Shown: one piece after another, positions 44,187 through 55,156 of the stretch
Layout: every line of letters begins with the position of its first letter
Numbering within the stretch: position 1 is the first letter of the stretch
NCBI GenBank assembly: GCA_030220185.1
Contig: JASPKZ010009687.1
Coordinates: forward strand, 1 to 64,000
Direction of reading: 5' to 3'
Length of the DNA: 64,000 nucleotides
DNA from: Diploptera punctata
Lineage: Eukaryota; Arthropoda; Insecta; Blattodea; Blaberidae
Translations under genes and position numbers: made by a program
The notes under the pieces: generated by a model
What the model saw: the letters and a program-made list of their open reading frames with translations, nothing else
Database searches by the model: none
Told to the model about the DNA's origin: nothing

Positions 44187-44459
44187 TTTACTGCAATCTG
44201 TTCTTACACTACATCTGATTATATCATAACTCTCTTTAAAAATGAAGATTTATGGAACAGGGCTTAACTGCAACAATGCAATTTTCATTTATAATTGCTA
44301 TTAATTTTTTCATTGTTGAAGAGAGATTATAATTTAGTATGTAAACTAAACTAAATGTACTGAGAAACGTTTTGATAAATAATTTTTACTCCTTGCTCCT
44401 CTTTAAGCATTTTGATTTTCCGTTTTACAAATTATCCTAAACTTTTGGACACCAGTGTA

Positions 44460-46514
44460 TATCCCTTGAAATCCATCTCTCCAAACCCAATTATGAAAAA
44501 AATAATTTATAGAGAAATTATAACAAAGTTATATGACGTAACTAACAACGTTACATTTTACAATATGAGAAATGTAAGCTAGGGTGAGTTATTTTTTTAA
44601 GATGTTCTAAGTTTAAGACTGATGTGTATAAATATTTATAACTGTTAGACTTAATAGTTGCAAATGTTATAATTTGCCATAAATTGTTCTTCACCTAACA
44701 ATGATGTCACAAAATGTCATATTTGATTTACAAATAGCCTTCACTTTTAAAGAGAAGTAGTATTTCAAGTTACTTGAACTATTCTGCAACACCATCACCA
44801 GGTCTTTATTCTTTGTTTGTGTAATCCATTGAACTTCCGGTCTTTAGGGATGTAGCTTGAAGTCGAGAACTTGCAATGGCACAACTGACTTGGCAGACAA
44901 TATCTTAGGACTGTTGATCTCCTGACCCCTCCTGAATGATGAACCCTTATCTAATCATTGTCCAAAGCCAGGAGCAGCTGATTTATTGGAGAAATGGCTT
45001 GATTTCTAAAAAAAAAAAGCAGTATGTAATATAAACTTATTGTGTTGTACAGATCAACTCACATAATACACGCATATAGCAGTACAAGTGAATTATTCAT
45101 AACTAGCTGAAGTTATTTTATCAATAATTAAAATTATAGATTTCACAATCAACATAGTATACCACTGGTGTATAATACATAAGGATTACTGTATGCTGGC
45201 TCAACTGCACTTTTACTAGCGCTTGATTTTTCAGTTATATTATTGTAAACTATAGCTCTTCTTTTTGTAAACTATAACTCTTCTTTTGTATTTACTAACA
45301 TTATTTATTATTTTAAACTTTTTCAAACAATTTTATAACATTATTAGACAATATTGTGATGCTAACTGCTATTTTCTCCACAGAGTATATTACTTAGTCT
45401 ATGATTTTTCTATCGCTGTTTTGGGTTATCGCTGGTTGGATCAGCGTTAGGGAGCGATAAGTAAGTGTACACCCATTTTTAATAAAGTTTGGTAAATTTA
45501 ATATTATTAATATATCTTTATAACATAGATTTGGGGACTTATTGCAAATATTGGTCATTTAAATTTCATAGCGACGGATAGTAATCCAGGATGATAATCA
45601 ATATGTGGTTCGATTGTGGGTTATCGGTGGCTCTACAAACTCTGGTGCATGCACACTGTTATTCTATAGGACTTTGAAAATATTTGACGCTAGTTTAAGT
45701 GCAGTTTTTCCCTGTATGCTTAGTAACTTGCATTTCTTACAATTTGTAACTTCTGTGTATCATAGATTTGCACATGCTGATATATCAAATGTTATCATTG
45801 ATCTGCAGTTACTTCATGAATTATTTTTAGTGCTACAGGTGTTTAGTCTACAATATTAAGACTCGTCAAAACATATTATTTAAAGAAAAGTAGTATCACA
45901 GAATTAGAATAATAAAATCAAATAATAGAGAAACTGCTGCATTACATATAATGACTGTTCTGTTCTGTAACATGTTTTCAGAGAAATACTTGATCTTACA
46001 ATTAATGACAATATATGTTAGGCCACTATACAATTTTAGCATAATTCCCACTGCTCTAACGTTAAATAACAGGAAAATTGTCTTGGATGTCAGATATATT
46101 ACCGGTACTGATTATCTACAAGGCATTTAAGATTAACACATTTTTGGAAATTATCTCTAGAAATATTTGTATTTAGACCTAGGATCTCATTACTTGTTCT
46201 ATATTATAGGTATATACATACTAGATTTAAATTACGGTACTTGCTAACAATTTCAACAAAAATAGGCCTACTGTATTTAATATCCCAAAATATTAAGAAT
46301 GTCAAATAAAACCAAATATTTTATAAAATATATTTCTGTAATTGGTAATTAAATATATAGTTCAAAAATAGTCCATAAATAATAAACATAACCTCACATT
46401 ATTTTGTAATGATACTAACTTGCTTTTAAATATGTATTCATGAGTGAATAAAATTAGTAATTCATTGTGTAAAGTACTGGTATTATACATCAATAAAGTC
46501 AGTTTCAATAATGA
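44460..46514. other. Interior of the 9.9 kb element: no clear gene; repeat fragment at 45345-45690
   Basis: The part 45345-45690 is an inverted relative of segments at 50855-51070 and 51670-51840 (strings such as gttattctataggacttt and gagtatattactta...ctatgattttt). The rest is AT-rich. On the minus strand near 44850-45000 a short peptide run may belong to the element's broken gene, but I cannot place it. Confidence 0.45.
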
Positions 46515-46735
46515 AATAAACTTACCTCTCCGATGATCCAAATGTGCAGTAGCCTATCAGGTAGACAGGCCTGGTATCTTCGAAAGTCTGCGATATCACT
46601 GTAATCGTAATTTTCAAACTATTCACACAGTTCTTCTACCCAACTAGAGTATTTTCAATTCAATTGGCCTTCAAAATAATAATTAAAACCATATTCACGT
46701 TCAATGTTAAAAATGTCCAGTCTTTCACACGCCAT
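46515..46735 (-). pseudogene. First-exon-like fragment of the 9.9 kb element's gene
   Basis: On the minus strand an ATG at 46735 opens MACERLDIFNIEREYGFNYY. Two stops (near 46680 and 46625) interrupt an otherwise consistent frame that continues VEELCE, ENYDYSDIADFRRYQACLPD and HIWIIGE, ending at a GTAAG donor-like site at about 46525. Its place about 200 bp inside the right TIR, reading inward, is typical of the first exon of a transposase gene. I do not recognise the family. Linking it to 38160-39010 on the same strand is inference. Confidence 0.5.
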
Positions 46736-46942
46736 TTTAATATAGGAATCACCCTCCGTTAATATCACCCTCTGATTCTACCGACCAAATTCGTGCGGTT
46801 ACGGTTTACTAACGAAATACGACGAAATAACTCCCGGTGAAAAATTACTGTTGTTGGTGAAACGCAAATTGTAGTGAAGCTGGGAAACGCTCCGTTTAAT
46901 TCACCGGTAACACGGTTACATGTGTTGGTGAAACCGGCCCTT

Positions 46943-47016
46943 AATTGTATATAAACAAAGACGCCATTATTAAACTGAATGAAACAATAATCACAATGGA
47001 TGCAGCGTTTTCGTCT
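46943..47016. repeat. 75-bp direct repeat, right copy
   Basis: Matches 36954-37028 in the same orientation and begins immediately after the right TIR. Beyond it (47017-47110) the sequence has cgctgaatg repeated and resembles 33114-33150. Confidence 0.85.
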
Positions 47017-47114
47017 TCCGCTAGAGCGTTTTATTGCCCGCTGAATGGTACGTTGCAGATAAAGCGTTTTGCAGCGCTTTGGTCGCTGAATGCGCCCATT
47101 TTTCACTGCAAACC

Positions 47115-50000
47115 TGCTGACCGAAGTTTCTCTATGCTGTTGACCAACCACCGCAACCAAGCTAGAAATACTGCTATGGAACATTGAAGGACCGGAAAGC
47201 ATAAAAAGAGAAGCATACCAATAAACATATTCACACAAGACATACTCATCCTTACAGAAACGTTCTCAACTAAGGAACCAAACATAAACAACTATTATGG
47301 AACACACATACTCGCCAAGTAGGGGGAAGCCGGCAGGCCTAGTGGTGGCATATCATGCTTCTATAAATCCACGATGGCCCCAACACAAATATTACTGAAA
47401 ACTATGAACATATTATTATTAAAGACCAGAAACTTTACTGTGATGGCTTGCTATTTTCAACCAGACATACAAATACAAACAACACTAGAAAAAATCTGCG
47501 AAGCACTCTCAATAGCAGGAGACGCGGCAATAATAATAGCAGGAGATTTCAACTGCCGAACAGATGTGCCAAATATGAAAACGGAACTATTATTGGAATT
47601 CCTTCACTCTGAGGGATTTGACCTAATAAATGACCCGAACAGCCCGACATACATTTGCTACAATGGCAAAAGCACGATAGATCTCATTTTCATGAACACA
47701 AAAGCGAAAGGAATGACTAAAGATACGCACGCCAGAAATCGCCTCCATACCAATCAAAAAGCACCTCCCGGTAATTACAACGATAGAAACAAAAGGACAT
47801 ATAGGAAGAAAAACACAAACAGCAATAAACAAAATTCGGAGACACCTGGACATATCAAAATTAAACATGGAGGGACCAAAGAGAGAAAAAATAGAAGAAA
47901 TTATCAACCAAGGGAATGAATAAGAAGCAAACAAAATTCTGGAACACTTCCTGATAAATGCTCAAATACTTGACACATACAAGGAAAGAAAAGCAAAACT
48001 ATGGTTTGACTCAGAATGCTACAAGGAAAGACAAGAAGTCTTAAAACACCTACACAAATCCAGACATACCAAAACTCTCGTGGACATTCAGGTTTACACT
48101 GAATCCGGAAGGAAATATAAACAGCTAATAAAGATGAAACGGGAAAAATTTACAGAAGAAGAAGGACAAAAAATAGCTGAAGAAGCGAAAATGAACCCTT
48201 TCTCTGCCCTACAACCGAGGAAAACACACATACAAGGGATATAAATGAAAGAGCTGGAAAATCATTTCCAAAGATTACTGAATACCAAAAACTCCAACAC
48301 CGCATACGAACTGGATAAGACAACAAGCACGGACTTCAGTCCCATCACAGAGGATGAAATAGCTGCAACAATCATTAAGCCAAAGTCAAGAAAGGCGGCA
48401 GGGCCAGAGACAACATCTATAACGAACACCTAAAAGATTCTGCACAAGTCCTCACAGAAGTATGGACAAAACTGTTCAACAAATGCATAGAAAAACAACG
48501 TCATTCCAGAGACTTGGGAGAATATCCATTATCAAGACCCTACACAAAGGAAAAGGAGACGCAACATCCCCAGATTCATATAGAGGCATAACAGAAAGGC
48601 TGACTAAGAAAGTAGACCACCTTATTCCTAATGAGCAATTCGGCTTCCGAAAAGGCAGATCTACAATACAAGCTATAGCAACTCAACACGCAGACATCAC
48701 AGATACACTAAAACATCAGAAAGGAAAACTACATGCAGTTATTTATTGATTATAACAAAGCCTTCGACTCACTGATAAGAAACATCATAAAAGAAAAATT
48801 GGGAAAAACGATCGCGACATAGGAAATACCTCACAAAACTCATCACAAACAATCTTCAATTCACGCAAGGTAATCATAGATAACAATCTGGATACAATCC
48901 GACACCAATCTTACAGACAAACAAAGTCCTCAAGAGAGATTCACCGAAGCCCAGTAATATTCAACATAGCAACAGGCGGAGTTCATAGAAGCAACTATCA
49001 TTGAAAGAAAATAGTACCACAAAACTATGCATTTATGTCAGAGCTATGACATGGTCCTCGTAGTATTAAATACAGTGATAGTATGACTTACAGAAAAGCC
49101 TAGACGGCCTATTCAAACATGGGCCGATATAAAAAAGGAATTGAAAATAAACACCGACAAAAGTGCATATATGATAGTCAGGGAAAAGGAGGGAAAAATC
49201 AAGAAAAGACACACTGCTACTTGGATCGGAAAAGTTTAAAAACGGCAAACAAGTACACATATCTTTGGAATCAAATAACAAAACATGCAGGGACCACATA
49301 TAATAGACATGTCAAACAGAGAGCCATTTCAACTATTATAGGAAAGTATTGAATATAAAACAGCTTCAATCACTCTCGCTGAAGGACAAGCAATGAGAAT
49401 ATTCAGAGCTAAGAGAGAAACGCCCGTAATCCCCATATGGCAATACAAATAACATGGGCAGAATCTTTAACGAAGAGAGACATGCAACCCCTTGAAAACG
49501 TCAAAACAACATTTCTAAAGAAAGTCCTAGGTGTCTCAAAGTACACACCATCCAGGCTCACATACTTACTACCGAAGGAGCTATTCCTAATAGAAGAAGT
49601 GCGCTTCACACTGCTATTGCCATCCACTTAGGCATACCAGAGTCTCATGACGGATATCTAGAAAAAAAAGGAACGACATAGAATATGAATTTTACATCAC
49701 CAGCGCGATGACAATAGAAATTGGACAAGGGCGAACCAATAGATGAGGGGTACAGTCAACAGACTCGCAGTACACGGCTTCCATCACAAATATGCAACAT
49801 TTCTCGGATACGGTGTGAAAGGTGTTAACCCTAACACCTTTCACACCGTATCCGAGAAATGTGTATGCAAACTATGCGGACTAAATGCGACAAATACCAC
49901 GTTTTGAAATGCAAGAAGAATACAAAAACTGTGATTGATCTCAGCACAGAGCACTGATTCCAGTGCCTACTCTACTTTTATGCACACTTGTGCGCGTTTC
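47115..50000 (+). pseudogene. PHD-type LINE, third copy: ORF2 relic
   Basis: Endonuclease blocks: LLWNIEG (47170), LILTETF (47248), a frame-shifted GRPSGGISC block, then an open run 47374-47919 with VMACYFQPD, IIIAGDFNCRTD and KSTIDLIFMN. RT blocks follow in pieces: KSRKAAGPE (48385), YRGI (48580), NEQFGFRKGRSTIQAIA (48630-48680), a YNKAFDSL block (48750) and LKKVLGVSKYTPSRLTYLL (49520-49570). A damaged zinc-knuckle region (KCVCKLCGLN, 49860) ends the coding part. More than ten frameshifts or stops break it. The 3' UTR keeps the hairpin atgcacacttgtgcgcgt (49980-49997) seen at 21909. ORF1 is absent apart from perhaps its last codons. Confidence 0.85.
49797..49862. repeat. Perfect 31-bp inverted repeat with 4-base loop
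   Basis: The arms acatttctcggatacgg... (49797-49827) and its exact reverse complement (49832-49862) flank the loop accc. The right arm fits the LINE reading frame (NTFHTVSEKC); the left arm has no counterpart in related LINEs, so it was added. A template-switch copy of the adjacent strand explains it. Confidence 0.95.
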
Positions 50001-50072
50001 CTACTATTAATAATAATAGTATCCGTGATTATGTATCAAGAGAATGTTGTTTTGTAAACAAAGCATTGTTTA

Positions 50073-50510
50073 TTGTTTAGCGTTAGAGACCATAGAGAAC
50101 CGAGACGAAATTATTTGTTCACAATGAATGATTTTAATGAGGGGATTGGAGAACAAGGAGTGATGGATATCCTACATTTATTTAATATTGAACTCAGCTA
50201 TTTTCTTACGGATGTAAAATTTTACTGTCCGTTAATACGTAAACATAAAGAACGTGTGTGTGGTGATTTCAGTTTTCCAGTGAATTTCAAATATTGGATG
50301 AAATATATTTGTGATAATAAAGAGAAACTAAAAAATGAAGATGAATTTGTTTCAAATACAATTTTAGAATATTGCTTCAATAACAAACAAATATCCAAAC
50401 ACCATGAAATGAACAGTAAATCTAATACAACTTATCTAGTGAGTGTTTTATTACATAATTTTAAATTCGAGGTTAATTATACTAAATACTATAATACGAC
50501 CACCAAGTAG
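50073..50510 (+). CDS. Unidentified 145-codon frame
   Basis: An uninterrupted frame in AT-rich DNA, beginning MFSVRDHREPRRNYLFTMND; an internal ATG at 50124 (MNDFNEGIGEQG) is an alternative start. The product is hydrophilic, rich in N, K and Y, and has no signal peptide, membrane segment or motif I know. It lies about 75 bp after the LINE 3' end and before a repeat array, with no second exon or promoter that I can see. It could be an exon of a host gene, a fragment of an unknown element, or chance. A frame this long by chance at this base composition is uncommon but not rare in 64 kb. Confidence 0.3.
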   Translation: MFSVRDHREPRRNYLFTMNDFNEGIGEQGVMDILHLFNIELSYFLTDVKFYCPLIRKHKERVCGDFSFPVNFKYWMKYICDNKEKLKNEDEFVSNTILEYCFNNKQISKHHEMNSKSNTTYLVSVLLHNFKFEVNYTKYYNTTTK

Positions 50511-50674
50511 CTATTGCCATTGGTAATTATCAAATTGTCTCCTTAGATTATTTGTCTGCCACGATTTTCCATACATTATGCCACTGTTGCACTAAACACT
50601 TTTCGATGATTTATAATGTTTCCTACTATTTTAAACATTTTTGGAACCATTTTGGATAGAGTGGACAATAAGTC

Positions 50675-51665
50675 TCACATGAATTCTTTAAAATTCTCCA
50701 GAATTGCAGTGTACATGTGCGAGTTGCTGTAATGGTTAATGTAGCTTCCGGTAGATGGCTCTGAAGTCAGCATTACCAACTTTCGGAATAAATTCCCAAA
50801 TTTTTAAATTTCAGCATTCAAATGTTGGGGATTGTCCACTTTAACTTACCTGATATATTTTCAAAGTCCTATAGAACAACACTGTGCATGCGCCAGAGTT
50901 TATAGAGCCAGTGATAACCCACATTCGAACCACATCGATTATCATCCTTACCACATATCGACTATTATAGATATTGTACTAAAGTTTATACAGCTTACTC
51001 TAGATGGCAGCATTTTGTTGTGAAATTTAAATGTCCAATCTTTGCAATAAATCCCCAAATCTATGTTAAAGAAATAGGCTGAGGTGTACAAACCGTCCCA
51101 CACAATTTTCCATCTAATATTCTTATACACTAAACACTTTTCAACCATTTATAATGTTTGGTACTATTTTAAACATTTTGGAACCATTTTATAAACATTT
51201 CTTACGATTTTTAAATATTTCTATTATGCAAATATTGTACATCAAGTTCTACAGGCGTGGAAATGCTTCATGTAACATCCGCTAGGTGACTCTCACATTA
51301 CAGTTACCAACATTTGAAAATAATTCCAAACCATATTTAATGTTAGTGTACGTATAATTAGTTTATAGTTAATTAAATAATATGCATGTAAATTGTCTTG
51401 TTAGGTTAGGAAATCAGAAGTTAGTTTACGTCCATTTTTTTTTTTTTTTGCATCTGGGAATAAATAATATGCAAGTAAATTGTTTTGTTAGGTTAGGAAA
51501 TGGGAAGTTAGTGTACGTCCATTTTTTTTAGCATTTGAGAATTTATTCCCAAAGTTGGTAACTCTGACTTCAGAACCATCTACCGGAAACTACATTAACG
51601 ATTACAGCAACTTGCGCATGCGCACTGTGATTCTGTAGAACTTAGAAGAATTCATGTGTGACGGT
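50675..51665. repeat. Short-repeat array in both orientations (CAAGTTCTACAGAAT...CATGCGC family)
   Basis: A unit of about 125 bp near 50675-50805 (gtgtacatgtgcgagttgct, gtagatggctctgaagtcag, ccaactttcggaataaattc) recurs inverted at 51535-51660. Shorter variants lie at 50860-50910 and 51240-51335. The outer ends make an inverted repeat around about 730 bp, the layout of a non-autonomous DNA element. No coding sequence is visible. Confidence 0.6.
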
Positions 51666-52465
51666 TTCTACACCAAGAAATATATTAATAATATTAAAAT
51701 TACCAAACATTTATTAAAAATGGGTGTGCACTTATTTATCACTCCTTAACGCAGTTCCAACCAGCGAAAACCAAAACTGCGATTGAAAAATCATAGAGTA
51801 GTATACTCTGTGGAGAAAATAGCAATCAGCATGACAATATTGTATTTTAATAATATCTTAGAATTGTAATATATATGTAATTTTTGTATAATTCTACTAT
51901 TTGCTGGTTGAGTGGAAGAGAAGGCGGCTGCCTTATGGCCTTAACTCTGCCAGCTAAAATGAAGCATTATTATTATTATTATTATTATTATTGTCCAACA
52001 GTGTCATAATGTTGTGATTTGCATATTTAAATACTTAATAATTATCAAATGTTATAAAAATTATTTGAAAAAGTTACAAATATTTTAAAATGTTGGTAAA
52101 TATAGAAGAAGACATATAATTCACAACAATAACCTGAAAAATCAAGGGTAAGTCAATCTAATGAATAACCCAAATGTTGTATTTGAGAACACAGAGCAAT
52201 GGATAAAACTTTAGAATAAGTTGCCGATACTCATTGGAGTATGCATAGGCCTAGGCAAACATTTAGGCATATGAAATTTTTGCCAGATGATGCTACATAT
52301 CTGTTAGATCAGTATGCCCAACCTTCACAATTAATTTCCAAACATGTTTGTAAGAAACGGATGTACATCAATATCCCCCTTCAGAACCTAATTAAATTAA
52401 TGTTATTTAATAAACTAATCTGAGTTCAACTTTACATTATGTGATGCAATTTTTTCAATACTGTA
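51666..52465. other. Repeat fragment and AT-rich DNA
   Basis: The part 51670-51840 is an inverted match to 45345-45530. A (TTA)n tract of about 10 units lies at 51967-51992. The remainder has no recognisable feature. Confidence 0.5.
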
Positions 52466-53520
52466 CCTCAAACTTCTTCTTCTTCTTCTTCCTTCCAAGT
52501 ATTAGGCCAAGGCCTGTTACGATCCTATAGAAAATTTTCCCTCCAGCGTTTCATAGGACGGCCCAGTGATCTTCGTTCTCTTGGCATATAATTATAAACA
52601 GCTTTGGGGATCCGATTTGAACTCATTCTTTCAAGATGGTGCTTCCAATTTAGTTGGTACTGTTTAATATATTCCAAAATTGGCGTAGTCTTCAATTCTT
52701 TTAAGATATCGGTGTTCCTTTTCCGATCCCATCTGGTGTAACCCGCTGTTCTGCGCATGAATCTCATTTCACAAGCCGTTATGCTGCTTTCATGTTGTTT
52801 TTTTAGTGTCCATGCTTCACTACCATAGGTCAACACTGGTCTAGCCAAAGTGTTATATAAACATAATCTGGTGTTTTTTTTTGTACAAGGGATGGTTTCA
52901 TAACTTGATTAATAATTCCTAAACTTTTATTATAACTAGTAACTTTTTCAGGTCCCGCGCCGTAGCCGAGCGGTTAAGGTAGGAATCCTTGGCTCAGAGC
53001 TACGGGACTTGCGCTGGTTCGAGTCTCCATGGGGGAAGACATTTTCTCATGGTATTTCGGCCAGTATGGGACCGGTGCCCACCCAGCATCGTGAGGCAAT
53101 TGGGTAGCTACAATAAGTAGCGGCTCCAGGTTGAGGAACCAGATATAACGGCTGGGGGACTCGACATGCTAACCACATGTCACCCCTACACTGGCTGTTG
53201 ATCATCTACCTCTGTGATTGACACATGTGGATGTGAAGGGCCAGCAGCCGGCTGGTAAAAGGGCAACCGCTGAAAAGTGGAAAGACCCACAATCGGAACT
53301 TTTTCAGGGATATCCTTTTCATCCCAGATAGAGAGATAATATCCAAGATATTTAAATTGATTAGATCTCTCTAAAATTTTATCCTGGAGACAGATTTTAC
53401 TTTGTATGGGGTCCTTCCCATGAAATGCCATAATTTTAGTTTTGTTAATTGATATTTCCATATTAAATTTGGCACCTATTTTTTGTAAATTATAAATTGA
53501 TCGTTGCAAATCCTCAAACT
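52466..53520 (-). pseudogene. 5'-truncated RTE-like LINE with (GAA)n tail, split by a SINE
   Basis: On the minus strand the coding pieces are LQRSIYNLQKIGAKFNMEIS and KTKIMAFHGKDP, then QFKYLGYYLSIWDEKDIPEK. After the SINE come LARPVLTYGSEAWTLKKQHE, MRFMRRTAGYTRWDRKRNTD, WKHHLERMSSNRIPKAVYNY and a terminal SLGRPMKRWRE. The 3' UTR ends in GAA repeats (plus-strand ttc run at 52475). A 9-bp repeat cctcaaact at 52466-52474 and 53512-53520 may be the TSD. Apart from the SINE the frame has few defects. The short copy at 37996-38144 shares this 3' end. Confidence 0.85.
52941..53308 (+). mobile_element. tRNA-derived SINE family 1, full copy with 12-bp TSD
   Basis: The repeat aactttttcagg at 52941-52952 and 53297-53308 flanks the SINE (about 52951-53296). 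The tRNA-Leu/Ser-like head has A box (tagccgagcggttaaggt) and B box (ggttcgagtctcc) for RNA polymerase III, followed by a body of about 270 bp ending gaaaagtggaaagacccaca. It has no poly(A); the 3' end is simple. It disrupts the LINE at 52466-53520 in the opposite orientation. Confidence 0.95.
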
Positions 53521-53754
53521 CATATAAAATTTTATTCTCATAGTTTCATTTTTAAAGTCATTTACTACCATTTACAACTCTTTTACACATTTTCTAACGA
53601 TTACTTGAATATTTTTTTTACAATATTGAACTAGATAGATACCATAATGATTTTCATGACTATTCTGTGTTCCAATACAGCCAACATAGTCTTTATATAT
53701 TAATACTAACTAATTAACTATTTCCGCTAAATGCATGGAAAAAGTTTAGTTTAT

Positions 53755-54210
53755 CTTCCACAATCAATTTTCTAAGTCCTACAGAATAACACTGTGCATG
53801 TGCAAATGTTTATAGAGTTGTTGTTAGATGGAACCACATATCTGAATTCCCACAAAAAGTTTATAGAGTTATCGCTAGATGGAACCTTGTAGTTATGAAA
53901 TTGATATGATCAACTTTTGCAATAAATTCTCAAACGTGTGTAAGAAATGGATGTACACCAACTTCTCCCTATCTAACAAAATAAATTACATGCATTTTGT
54001 TTCATGAAGTGTACACTAATATGATGTACATTAACTTGTCCCATTAGAACTTAACAAAATGAAGTGAGTGAACATCCATTTCCTAAAATAAATTTTCTAA
54101 TGTTGGTCATTCCGATTTTATCAGATATCTCCCGCCATCTAGCAGAAGTTTCTTTAAGCATTTGCACATGTGCACAATGATTCTACAGAACTTTGAAGAA
54201 ATCATTGTGT
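53755..54210. repeat. Member of the CAAGTTCTACAGAAT repeat family with inverted ends
   Basis: Left end tctaagtcctacagaataac (53769) and right end gtgcacaatgattctacagaac (54172) are inverted versions of each other and match 50860 and 51610. The interior repeats gttagatggaacc twice about 55 bp apart. No coding sequence. Confidence 0.6.
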
Positions 54211-54362
54211 ACACTTAGAAAAAAAAAAAGAATGGGCCGTCTCTTGATCTTGAATATTTCAAGTTCTAATGTGTGATTCACATGAGTAAACTAATTGCAC
54301 AGTAGAGCTACAATATGTTTCCCTTCTTCCTTTGAAGAGCATTCTTTCAAGCACAGCAAACG

Positions 54363-54425
54363 CTTAGCCCAGTGCAGTGGCTTGATTCGTATACAAGAGG
54401 TCACAGGTTCGATTCCCGATGAGGT
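54363..54425 (+). mobile_element. tRNA-like SINE head
   Basis: A box-like agcccagtgcagtggctt and B box aggttcgattcccgatg, 63 bases, followed by AT-rich DNA without a known body. It is a likely SINE head or tRNA pseudogene. The remaining sequence to 54880 contains (ATT)n runs (54498-54513, 54790-54816) and no gene. Confidence 0.5.
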
Positions 54426-54788
54426 TAATTTTTTAATTGTTAAAATGCTTTCTATTTTATTCTGTCTTTCTACTCTTAAATAAAAACAAAATGAACTATT
54501 ATTATTATTATTACTAGTACTAAGAGTGGACGTGTCCACCATGTTGGTATATTTCGGAACTCAATTAAAAATTAATAATTTAAAGTGCAAGAGTATATTA
54601 AAAGATTAACATCAGTGCAGTGAATATTATCATCATGTGTTTTTAATAATAAATAATTATTTATCAAAGGTATTTATTTAGACTATGGAACATTACAACC
54701 TTTTGCTCTACCACGAGTTTCCAGGGAATCATCCCTGTAGTCCTCCATCAATCTACAATTTATAAACTTTGTTGAACTCTGCAATTTC

Positions 54789-54819
<31 letters not shown>

Positions 54820-54884
54820 ATTACTACTATTTTTAATATTATTATATCACTAATAATAAAACCTCGCCATATGTTAAAGACACT

Positions 54885-55156
54885 ATAGTCTTTCGAGGTT
54901 ACGATTTTGGCTCTGACCACTATCTATTGGCGTCCACAATCAATATCACACCAAGATGGCATAAAACACAAAGAAAGATAAATCCTCCTGAGAAATACTT
55001 TAAAGTACATCTATTACATAAGCCCAGTATTAGAAACTTACATAAAATTTGATTGAATACTTACCTCTCACAGTTTGCGGTAAGCACCAACATTAATCAG
55101 GAATGGGAAACATTGAAAGAAATTTTACCAAAGACAGCAACAAAGGCTCTTGGTAC
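54885..55156 (+). pseudogene. LINE endonuclease C-terminal fragment
   Basis: Plus-strand peptides YDFGSDHYLLASTINITPRW (the SDH catalytic block of the LINE endonuclease), then KYFKVHLLHKPSIRNLHKI, NINQEWETLKEILPKTATKAL. One stop and a small shift occur. It is cut off at 55157 by a minus-strand LINE. No continuation was found after 56335. Confidence 0.75.

Larger units (their letters stand above)
41437..44459. mobile_element. Palindromic Tc1-like dimer: two head-to-head copies between one pair of TIRs
   Basis: The unit 41439-44457 (3019 bp) is flanked by TA on both sides and has matching ends (cactggtgtccaaaagttta and its reverse complement). The two halves, 1505 bp each, are inverted copies about a 9-base centre (ttaactttt, 42944-42952), and the centre is exactly the midpoint of the unit. 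I saw only about half a dozen base differences between halves and no net indels. The inner TIR tips (cactggtgtcc) are missing at the centre, so the pair has only outer ends. Each half carries an intact transposase, transcribed toward the centre. Confidence 0.95.
37030..46941 (-). mobile_element. ~9.9 kb DNA transposon with TIRs and TA target, split gene on minus strand
   Basis: The left end agggccggtttcaccaaca (37030) and the right end tgttggtgaaaccggccct (ends 46941) are perfect inverted repeats of 19 bp, flanked by TA. Weaker inverted similarity continues inward, with repeated gtgaaa and cgtttcacca strings on both sides (37070-37125 and 46800-46870). Recognisable minus-strand coding pieces lie at 46515-46735 (first exon-like) and 38160-39010. 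TIRs starting GGGCCG with a TA or TWA target occur in the PIF/Harbinger and ISL2EU groups, so those are candidates, but the superfamily is not established. Younger insertions fill the interior: a Penelope-like copy, a short palindrome, a SINE and the Tc1 dimer. Confidence 0.7.
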
